Translations under genes and position numbers: made by a program
Notes under the pieces: model-generated
The model's input: the letters and a program-made list of their open reading frames with translations, nothing else
Told to the model about the DNA's origin: nothing
Databases searched by the model: none
From: Euglena gracilis
Lineage: Eukaryota; Euglenida; Euglenophyceae; Euglenales
Length of the DNA stretch: 64,000 bases
Reading direction: 5' to 3'
NCBI GenBank assembly: GCA_039621445.1
Contig: CP154955.1
Location: 39,130,426-39,194,425 of the forward strand
Part shown: one piece after another, positions 38,201 to 46,622 of the stretch
How positions within the stretch are numbered: position 1 is the first letter of the stretch
Layout: each line of letters begins with the position of its first letter

Positions 38201-41184
38201 CAGGCCAAAAACCAGTCAGTCACTCTGAAAAAACCAGTCACCCGGGGGGGGGGGGGATCGGCCAGTGACTAAGTGACTGTATGGTATATTGGTTGGTGGT
38301 GTAATATGATGTATTTAGAGCACCTCACCTTAACATGCTAAAGCGTCAAAGAATCGGACAGGGGAGCAAGGAAGAAGCAGAAAGAAGGGGGCAGGCTCGG
38401 CGGCACGCAACGGAGTGGGCGCTGTCCGGGGGCCTCGTAGGTGCTGGTGCACTCCCCCGACCGCAGGTCCCACCGCTTCACGGTGTTGTCGTTGGCGGCG
38501 GAGATGGCAATGTCGGGGCTGCTGCGGTCGAAGAACACCGTTCTGGTCAGGCGGAATAGGGCCACACCCCGAGGTGGGGCATCCAGGTCCCCGGCACTAC
38601 CCCCCCCCCCCCAACCACACCACACCATACCATCCAACCTGGTCTTGATGGCCGCGCCGTGCCCCTCGATGACCAACTCAGGCTCCTCCTGCGCTGCTGC
38701 CACGTCGTACAGGCAGGGGCAGGCGGGCCTCGGCAACTGCTGCTTTGGGAGATCGCTTTGGGAGCGGGTCCATTACCAGGCCCTGTGAGTCAAAACAGGG
38801 GGGGGGGCTTGTGTGGCCGAAATATAGGGATGGGGTTGGTGAAATCTGCCCTGCCCTGCCAACTGGGGCCCCATTTGGGGTTTCTCATCGGTTTCCGGGA
38901 GGGAAAACTGCAACTTTCCCCTCAAAAAACAAAAGGGGTCAGAAAAGAGCCGGGAAAGTCCATCACAAAACACATCATCAAAAAGGCAGGTAGCTGCCAT
39001 TCTGGGGAAAGCAGATCAAATCTCCTGGCCCTGCCCTTTTTAAGGGCTTTCACTTGGGCAAAAGAAGGGCAACCTGGGAAGAAATGGGGCGCCGAAAAGA
39101 GACCATGTCCTCATTTCCGGGGCCTGCCGTTCAGCTGTAAGGTGCAAATATGCCTCATGAAAATACAAGAAAAGTGGTTCTCGGAAAAATGACCGTCAAA
39201 AAACTGGGGTGGGGTTCGTGAGACAAGTCCGGTGTTTAGAAAAAGGCGTGGGTTACAAAAAACTTGAACCCAAATAACTGGGGGGGGGGCAGATCTGCCC
39301 TCCGGCCACACGCCTCCACCCACACCCTGAGCCTGGCCCCACAGAGGGCAGGAAGGAAAGGCCCCCCTGGGGGGATCTTCTTGTCCATGCAGCCCGTCAC
39401 CGCCTTGGACACGCCCGCGGCGTCGAACCAGTCGACGGACTTCACGCAGTGCGGGTGCGTCCACGTCGCGAGGTCGGCGCCGTCCAGGGCGTTCCACAGC
39501 TTGGCGGAGTAGTCGCCGGAGGCGGTCATGATTCGGCGGGCAGGACGCCGCCTGTTCACCGTTATTGTTTCATTTAATCGAGGTCAACCCCCTCCCCTGG
39601 GGTATTAATTTTTGGCCCGAAGTCCCGGCAAGGAGGGGGGGGGCGTATTATTTGGGGGGGGGTCCCCAAAATTTTCGAAAATTTCCCAAAAGCTCAAAAT
39701 CCCATAGAAGTCCCATAGAATAGCACCCAAAACCCCCCTTTGGGGTCATTTATTGTACTCTCTCATGAAAATTAGCATTTCTGGAGGCCAGATGATCACA
39801 TCAAATTTTTTCGCAATTTGCTGTCAGAAATGACTATTTTCACCACATTTTCAGGGCAAAATCCGGGTCGTCCGCCGAAAATTGGGGGGGAGGGTATCAA
39901 CTCGGTTGGCTCCTGCAGCGCAGCAAAACACAAAAGAAAGAGCAGACCGAGCCTTGCGTCCTCCAGGATGGAGTTTGGCGGGCATCCTGAGCGGGTGGCC
40001 TCGTGGTTGAAGCATGACATCCAGATCAGGGCGTCCCTTAAAAAGCCCCCAGGGGCAGGGGGACCAACTCAGAAGCGAAAAATTGGGCTGGCTTGAAAGA
40101 GGCTAGCCCCCTCCCACATAGGGGTCCCCTGGCTGGAACTGGGCCTGACTGGGGCGAGCTGCGTACCAAAAAAAAAATGCAAAACATGCAAAAAAAAACT
40201 GACAATTTATGAAAAAATTTGTTATCTTTTTGGCCAAATTTGACCTGGACAACCTTTTTCCCCATTTTTGGGGAATTTTGAACTTCCGAAAACAAAAAGT
40301 CTGCCACCGTCCACAGTGACTAAAGCTCGTTGATGGGGGGCGTCCGAGGCTGGCAAAGGGCTGCTGGCTGCTGGACCCCGAAGGAATGGGCACCCCTTTG
40401 GATTAAGCGATGCCCCGATCCATACGGCCCCCTTGTGCCCCTCGAACGTGCCCACCCAGTCCCCTGTCTGGCCATTGCGCAGGTGCGGCTTCCCATCGAG
40501 ACAACTGCTGACAAACCAGCGCCAGCGCCGGAGGGCGGCCACATGAGCCCTTCCCCCAATTCCTGTGAGAAGACTGCACCCCAGGGTGATCCGATGCCAC
40601 ACTCCGTGATGTAGTTTTGGGACGTTCACAGATTTTTTTCACCCTCCTCACATAAGGGCTGACACACTTGCAGCTGGAATAGTGAATAGGGTGTCTGCTT
40701 TCACAACGTTAGGGAAAAAACCACCTGATGAATACACTTCTTTTGCCTCTCCGCTGAATGTTTCACGGTCACCGCAATAACCGATATCGGGGGCTTTCAG
40801 GAGACGTGCGGAAAATTTGAGGGAAACTGCAGAAATTCGCCGAAAATTCTGAGAAAATTGATTATGTCAAAATTTGATCAAGATTTTGTGGCTGCATAAT
40901 CGGTTCAAGCTGCAGCAAATGCTGCCTTCCATTTGTCTGCAGTGCACTTTTGGTGCTGCCTTGCCTTCCCTCACACAACAAGCTTAAATCCAACGCCCTG
41001 CACCCCCCCGAAACAAACCGGGGAGGGGGCAACGACAATTTGTTGTTTTAGCTGTTGTGTTGCTCTCCCGTGCTGCGCAGTAGGAGCCGTCCACGACGGG
41101 GGAGTACGCGATGTGGACCACCGGTCGGGAGTGGCCGGAGCACACCTTCACCTTCGCGAGGTCGTCGTCGCCTGCCTTGGCCAT
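34113..41184 (-). CDS. STRAP: STRAP/UNRIP-like WD40 repeat protein (eight exons)
   Basis: Eight minus-strand exons, in order, read as a STRAP-type seven-blade WD40 protein. Approximate exons: 41085-41184 (CSGHSRPVVHIAYS), 40426-40507 (LDGKPHLRNGQTGDWVGTF and EGHKGA), 39376-39551 (MTASGDYSAKLWNALDGADL and VTGCMDKK), 38639-38728 (LYDVAAAQEEPELVIEGHGA), 38405-38542 (AISAANDNTVKRWDLRSGEC), 36902-37040 (NKETDFLVVASKNAVTLLSP), 35844-35970 (AAISPNGQLFALGSKLK and HRGHHGP) and 34113-34285 (YSPDSLTYASGSEDGMVRIW). STRAP in animals and plants is a scaffold linked to SMN-dependent snRNP assembly, mRNA translation factors and kinase signalling. The order and every blade match the family, so the assignment is firm; the C-terminal tail is not resolved. 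Several junctions are canonical (for example CAG/GTTGGA at 38639, GAG/GTGGAG at 36902, CCG/GTGGCC at 35844). Others have no obvious GT or AG. Confidence 0.88.
34421..35325. repeat. Compound trinucleotide microsatellite in STRAP intron
   Basis: Three successive tracts: purine (GGA)n with AAA interruptions (34421-34565), (ATT)n (34566-34815), and mixed (TTG)n/(TTA)n with TTATTG steps (34816-35325). On the gene strand the last two are AAT and AAC/AAT tracts. About 900 bp in all, between exons 7 and 8. Confidence 0.95.
35844..35970 (-). CDS. STRAP: STRAP exon 7
   Basis: It encodes LAGCAAISPNGQLFALGSKL, KVKECERATGNELQVH and RGHHGP, the sixth blade (human GGEDFKLYKYDYNSGEELESY, GHFGP). Acceptor CGAG near 35971, donor CCG/GTGGCC at 35843. 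Confidence 0.8.
36902..37040 (-). CDS. STRAP: STRAP exon 6
   Basis: It encodes LDLNNLDYNKETDFLVVASK, NAVTLLSPVDLSMARQYPFL and EEVE. Donor GAG/GTGGAG at 36901. The upstream edge is blurred by an 11-base G tract at about 37035-37045 with no nearby AG. Confidence 0.8.
37199..37835. mobile_element. hAT-like non-autonomous transposon, copy 1
   Basis: Terminal inverted repeats begin CAGGGTTTACCACCGGTTCG at 37199 and end CGAACCGGTGAAAAACCCTG at 37836. Subterminal TTCGTGATTG repeats follow inside both ends. The flanks GTAGTCCT (37191-37198) and GCTGTCCT (37836-37843) agree at 6 of 8 positions, as a worn 8-bp target duplication would. CAGGG termini with 8-bp duplications are typical of hAT elements. 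It lies in a STRAP intron. Copy 2 is at 53538. Confidence 0.75.
37230..37634 (-). pseudogene. hAT transposase N-terminal zinc-finger remnant
   Basis: Inside copy 1 a minus-strand frame from 37634 contains MWCSVCHVPVHWAEKTYAKR followed by HISSSTHKDNL, that is C-x2-C-x14-H-x5-H. This is the BED/CGGBP1-type finger that starts many hAT transposases. The frame has no catalytic domain and runs out through the left terminus, so only the DNA-binding start of a transposase survives. Confidence 0.5.
38405..38542 (-). CDS. STRAP: STRAP exon 5
   Basis: Acceptor TGACCAG at 38543-38544. It encodes RTVFFDRSSPDIAISAANDN and TVKRWDLRSGECTSTYEAPG, the fourth blade with the WD-type RWD. The donor is probably a GT near 38400. 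Confidence 0.82.
38639..38728 (-). CDS. STRAP: STRAP exon 4
   Basis: It encodes LYDVAAAQEEPELVIEGHGA and AIKT, matching the IYDL..GHTSGIKK region. Acceptor CCGAG at 38729-38730, donor ACCAG/GTTGGA at 38638. The split codon AG/A joins exon 5 in frame. Confidence 0.85.
39376..39551 (-). CDS. STRAP: STRAP exon 3
   Basis: Starts after the acceptor GAACAG at 39552-39553. It encodes RRIMTASGDYSAKLWNALDG, HPHCVKSVDWF and AVTGCMDKK, the second and third blades. No GT is found just after MDKK. Confidence 0.85.
40426..40507 (-). CDS. STRAP: STRAP exon 2
   Basis: It encodes CLDGKPHLRNGQTGDWVGTF and EGHKGA, the most conserved part of the family (human has KDGKP, TGDWIGTF and GHKGAVW). Acceptor CAG near 40505-40508, donor GCC/GTATGG at 40425. 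Confidence 0.85.
41085..41184 (-). CDS. STRAP: STRAP exon 1 (start codon)
   Basis: ATG at 41184, MAKAGDDDLAKVKV, then the first WD40 blade CSGHSRPVVHIAYSPVVDG. No GT donor lies where homology ends (SYC, near 41085); the nearest is a GC (TACT/GCGCAG). Confidence 0.8.
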
Positions 41185-42298
41185 GTGTGTGACGGGGAGT
41201 GGCGGGGTTGGAAGTGGGTGGGCGGCGGTGGCCTGACGGGGGAGAGGCGCTGTTCATCCTGAGGTTTCCATTGGACCAGTCGCACCGGTGCAGCGTGACA
41301 GAACAGCAACAATCATGGGAGGGGGAATGGAGATTGGTGGGGTGGGCAAATGGATGGGGTTCGCAAATGAATGGGGTCCACAAAAGCGGGACTCAGAAAA
41401 CTCAGGAGCTTGCTCATACTGCCTGAAAGGACAGGGTTTCAGTGGGCATCCCAGAGTAAAGTGAGATCTGCATATTTTTGAAAGGTATGCAAAACCTTCA
41501 ACTTTTGTGACGCTCGCCGGCCAGAATTAAAAACAACCCTGTGATCGCAAAGCAAGCCGTTGTTTCATGTGCCTGACACAGGGGGGGACAGTGTTGGCAT
41601 TTTTCACCAGGAGATGGGATACAGGGTGTATTTCATTTGGGACAGACAAGATCAAAGGCAGGGGTTTTTTAAAGATCGGGGGGGGGAGGAGTCCCCCCAG
41701 CCCACCCACCCACCCACTCAATTTTCCCTGAAAATGGTCAAAAATCGCGAAAATGCCAAAAATAGCACCCTGTTCAAAAAATTTTCTGCGCCAAAGGCGG
41801 CGAAAAATATCCCACCCCCCTCTGGGGGGACCCCCCCAGGGGGGGGGAGGGGTTCGGCCGGACCCACCCACCCTAACCCCCCCCCCTGGGTTCGCGGCTA
41901 AAAAAATCCCCTGATCAAAGGACAGAAGTAGGCAACGCAGGGATGGGGGGTCCCATTTGTACCGCATATCACCCCACTACAGAAATGGCATCCCCCTCCC
42001 TGCCCGAAGCCAGGTCTTTTTCCTCAATAGAGGAAATATTGAAACCAACCCGCTGCCTATTGGCAGAACCGCGATTGGAATCGCGACGACCATGGCTAGG
42101 GCGGGGACTTCGGGAACGGGGGCACTTGGATGAATGGTGGTCTCCTGCCTCGTCTTGCTTAGGAGGCATAAACTGCCCATGATAAAATTGACCAGGCGCA
42201 TTGGAAATCAACCCAAAAATAGCAACAAAAAACCCCCAAATTTTTTAGGTGCCAGGGTTGACTTGAAAGTTTTGGAGGTTTTTTGACGGTGTAGGAGG
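41185..42298. other. Spacer upstream of the STRAP gene
   Basis: No gene is seen. The STRAP promoter should lie just right of 41184, but I recognise no core element. A dispersed repeat at about 41660-41830 matches 29570-29760 (GC hairpin GCGCCAAAGGCGGCG, A-rich flanks). Confidence 0.4.
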
Positions 42299-43708
42299 GG
42301 AAGCGGGAATCCGCTTCCTTTTTGGGGGGGAAGCGAAAAAACGCTTCACCCTGACCTTTTTGAAATAGCTAAAAGTGCACATATTTTTTGAATTTTGACA
42401 TCGGAAGCGGATTACCGCTTCCTGTGAAACTTTTTATGGGGAAGCGGTTATCCGCTTCCTCCACTTCACATCACAACAAGTAGGCACCTTTAGAACTGGC
42501 ATCAACCTCATCAACATAAGACATCATCCAACGTCTTTACTACATTAAAACAATTGTCACCAAAGAAGCCTTATGACAGCAATCATCTGCTGGAAAGCAC
42601 AAAGCAGGGGAAGCGTGTTTCCGCTTCCTATGGGTGGGCCAGATAAAGTAGTTGCATGTGGGGAGCAGGTTCGGCGATGGCCGTTCTCGCCCTATGCCAC
42701 TGGGGGACTTATATTGGCGACGACTTCAGTGCCCATCTACTGTTGTCTAACCCCTGGGTCAGTTATGGCTTCACGAGAGGTCTCCGGCGGCTGAATGGTG
42801 ACTGCCTGAACTGTGCTTGAAATGTGCCTGGACTCGGTCTGATTGTTGTGGTGCCATCTCGGATGGTTCTGGGAGCGGATGGGTGGTGGGTTTACATGGC
42901 TTACAAGCAGCGTGTTTAGAATTGATTGGGGAACGGAGGCAAAAAGGCCTCTGTCCAGGGATTTTGGTGATGACTTTGAGTGGGCTGTTTTGCTGTGGGT
43001 TGCTGGACACCGTGTTTTGAGGCTCCTTTGAGGACGAAAATTGCCGGGTATGGATTAGTTTGCATGAGGCTGACACTCTGTCTGCAGCACAACGTGTTTC
43101 CACCAGGTTGAAAGCCAACGGAGTTGTCTTGTTCAAGAAGGGAGGCAGCATAGAGCTGGACAATGGGTCAGGCACAATTGAGGGGGCTGAGGATCACTAA
43201 AGATTGGAACCAATCTCCTTAAACCCTGTGAAACTGTTTTCCAGGTCCATTCAGTGCTTAAACACAGCGTCCTGGAATAGGTTCTGTCATTGGGATGTGA
43301 AGGTGTCCCCAAATACCTGGTGTGTGCGGGGGGTGGGAGTGATGTGCCAGAATCAAATTGTTGAATACACCTGGAATTATGCCAGCAGTGGAATCCGATG
43401 AACACTTCACACAAAAGTTGGAATGAAGCGGAAACCAGCTTCGTCAGGGAGGAAGCGTAATCCCGCTTCCTCCCTATGCGGGAAGCGGTTTTGCGCTTTC
43501 TCTTTGGAATGTGGCCCCTCCTACCTACAGGTGGTAGAGACAGCAGAAACGGGACGTGCAGAGACTGATAAGACTGGCTGTGTGTCTCTGTGAGCCTTCT
43601 GGGAGTATGGTGAGTGTGCAGTTCACCAAGTCATGTGCTGCCGAGAGCCATCGGCAGGCCTTGAGGACAAAGACAGCCCTCCGGAGCCCCTCTCCTGACC
43701 AGTAACTG

Positions 43709-43774
<66 letters not shown>

Positions 43775-45834
43775 CTGCCGGGGTGGGCCATAAACATGCC
43801 TTGAGGAACAAATGGACGAAACCTCACAGATAAGACCCACCTGCCTGCGCTTTGGCCGGGGAAGAAAGAACTTGAGGGGGGGTTTGAGACACAATTCCAC
43901 ATAGCTGGAAATTTTTGGGGGGCTTTGCATTGTATCTCAAGTTGAAAGGGGGCCTGTTTAAAGGGGAAATGGCCCAGGTTTTTTGATTTTCAGCAAAATG
44001 TCTGGTACTCCACTTCCAGCCTTCACTGTGCCTTGTTTTCTTTCCCTGGCACCAGAAATCAACCCACCGAAGAAACAGATACACAGTTGACAATGGAAAA
44101 GGGAGGACACTTGCCTCCATTCACTTGAAACCACCGTCTTCCTTCACCTTCTGGGTCCCCATCCCACGTCTCCTTTCTCCTTGACCCCTTCTGGGCTGTC
44201 ATTTGCTTGCGAACACCAAAGATGTCCTCTGGAATGGACTGCCACAGGTAAAGCCCAACACCACCTTCAAGCTGCGTACACTGATCTCCTCTCATTCTCA
44301 TTTCTAGGTGCGCCATCTCATATGCGCTGCTCCTCTCAACGACCTTGCTCAAAACCAACCATCACCACACCCCTCTGCAATGCGCACCAAGCCACTTCTG
44401 CCCTTGTCTCCTGCTGCAGGAACTGCTCTGCAACCTCTGCAGGATTCCCAGGGATGAAGAAGCCCCAAAGAAACCAACGGAAACACGTTTCAGGTTATTC
44501 TGGAAAACACAAATGAAGCGGATTTGCGCTTCCTCGTTCAACCCTGGGGCAAGTCCTCCAACCGGCTGTTGCTGTTGCTGTCCCTGTGTGCGGCAGGCAA
44601 TCACCTCCTCATCGTACACCCTGAATCCTCCATCAGTTCACGGAAGCGGCTTTCCGCTTCCTTGAATCAAACCTTGACGTCTAAGGCCACTCCCCATGTT
44701 TGTCTCAGGAAAGAGGAGGCACTTTCCGAACCACATGGTAAGCCGTGTCATCCACAATGCTGCATCCCAGCTCGTTATTGAACCCACAAAGTACTTCAGA
44801 CCTATCACGTTTGGCTGAAAACCGTCCCAGACGGCCCTCCCCCCCGATTCAGTTCCGGTGCCGTTAATCAATTGTCACAATGCCCCACACCGTGCACAAT
44901 GACTGCACTCGTTGGGAGGGTAAAATGCATCCCCTGTGAAAGTGCACAGCTGCGGGTCTTCCAGGGACCAAACAAGATGGCTGCTGTGGGAACACTAACG
45001 CATGCAGGTGGCTTTCCATGTCCCGCAATACAATTGGGCCAAATCAAAGCATGTCGTTGACAACCAGGTTTCCCATATAACGGCTTTATACCTCCTGCCC
45101 CCCTCCCCATGCATTCGTGCATCATTTTGCAAGGTCCTATCCGGACCAGTTGGGCATGTTCTACGACTCGAGAAGATGAAGGTTCCATCACAGCACAAGC
45201 TAAGCCTTTGTCCACTCACTAACACCCGAAACTCCATCACATACGGCCTAGGTTGAATTGTGTATGTGCCAGATGTGGGCTGCGGGTTCCGACTTCATCT
45301 CCCCCTTGCTTTCATGCTCCTTCTGACCACTCAGGCCTTCGAAGTCATGGCCTTGAAAAATTCAAATCGTCAGGAGGAAGCGTGATTCCGCTTCCTCCTG
45401 GCCACTATGAAAATTTCAGGGGGTTTCTGCTGTATGCATCCTCGGAACCTGCGCCTGCCCCTCATTTCCGCTGATTGGCGTCAATTAAGGAAGCGGTTTT
45501 TGGTAATCACCGCTTCCTCTTCTCCTCTCTGTCCTCGTGAGGCCCCATTTTGGGTCATTTTGCGTTTCGGCGCCTCGGAGTGCAGTAGAACTGGGCAGTG
45601 ACGAAACGGTTTTTCGCTTCATCTGAAAATTTTGTGCACTTTTCGCCGATTTCGGCTTGCACTCAAAAATTTATACCCCTTTTCGCTCATTTCAGCCTCC
45701 TATAGAGGTTCGTTACTCCAAGCCAAAACACCGGCAGAAACGGCCCAAATACGGCCTCTTCCAAGAAAAGCTAAAAATTTTGGGGGTTCAGACGAAGCGT
45801 TTTTCCGCTTCCTCCTCTTCCACTTTCCGCTTCA
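42299..45834. repeat. Cluster of dispersed GGAAGCG/CGCTTCC palindromes
   Basis: About 14 short palindromes with GGAAGCG(G) and (C)CGCTTCC arms and variable 4-12 base centres. Positions: 42299-42318, 42330-42347, 42403-42422, 42440-42459, 42609-42628, 43425-43442, 43447-43474, 43481-43500, 44515-44532, 44642-44661, 45371-45400, 45489-45517, 45603-45620 and 45794-45812. Centres include GAAT, ATTA, TTAT, CTTT, TAATCC and TGATTC. Two have 12-bp arms whose outer bases differ from each other yet still pair. The DNA between them is not obviously repeated and I see no gene in this interval. Confidence 0.85.
43711..43774. repeat. Poly-G run of 64
   Basis: An uninterrupted stretch of 64 G. Its length in an assembly is uncertain. 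It can form G-quadruplexes on the plus strand. It lies in the palindrome cluster, away from any recognised exon. Confidence 0.95.
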
Positions 45835-46389
45835 AACCGTCCAAAATTGTTGGGCAGTTTATGCCTCCTAAGTCTTGGGCCTTTCCACTCCATTCCAGCT
45901 GTGCCTCAAAGCATCCCAACCAACTGGAAACACGATGCATCGAGGGAGTGCAATAGGTGTGCTATAATACGTAGGTGCCGGCACTCCGTGCAACAGAACT
46001 GGGTTGGATGGGTCAGAGACCGCTGTGCAAGGTTACGGGCGTTTCTTGGCAGGTGACTGAGAGGAAGGGGACGGCTGGATAGAAGGGTGAGACTGTAAAA
46101 AAAAAAGGTTGGGACCGTAGCCCAAAACCAACTTTGAAAGAATTGAATCGCCAGAGCTCATATGGGGCGAGACCAGACGAGAGAGAAACACACAGACCTG
46201 AACCTATTTTTCACCTCCGCACAATGTTCTTTCGCTCCACCAGCCCATCTGAACAACGTCTCTCACCAGTGGTGTGATAATGATGGGGGTGCAGACAGAA
46301 ATGAGGGACCCAATGAGTATAAATGCCCCATATCCCATTTTGGGGCTCCGGCCAGGGTCAGGATCCCCTCTCCCAGTCATTCCGGCCCG

Positions 46390-46622
46390 CTACGGCCCGG
46401 AAGACACTGGCGGGTCCTCCGCGGTCCGGCCGGCCTCGGGAGGGCCCGCCGGGGCCACCACTCCCGACAGCCCCGCTGAGGGCCCCGGGTCCGGAGTGTC
46501 CGCTGCGGCCGTCACCGGCCCTCCGGCGCTCGGGTCCCCCGGGAGGCGGGGCCATACGCCCAGTTGCTGGAGCCGCGGGGTGAGGGCGGCCGTGAGGGGG
46601 GCGTCGGGGGCATGGCCGCTGC
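46390..46622 (-). CDS. Possible last exon of the helical-repeat gene
   Basis: After a C tract and AG near 46623, the minus strand encodes HAPDAPLTAALTPRLQQLGV, WPRLPGD, then an Ala/Pro/Gly-rich tail ending SSGP and TAG at 46390-46392. The PLTAALTPRLQQLGV stretch resembles a repeat helix. The DNA is so GC-rich that all frames look partly coding, and the reading phase does not follow simply from the upstream exon. Confidence 0.35.

Noticed and set aside
43525-43930. Proline-rich protein across the poly-G run
   Set aside because: The proline or glycine tract is just the 64-G homopolymer read as codons.
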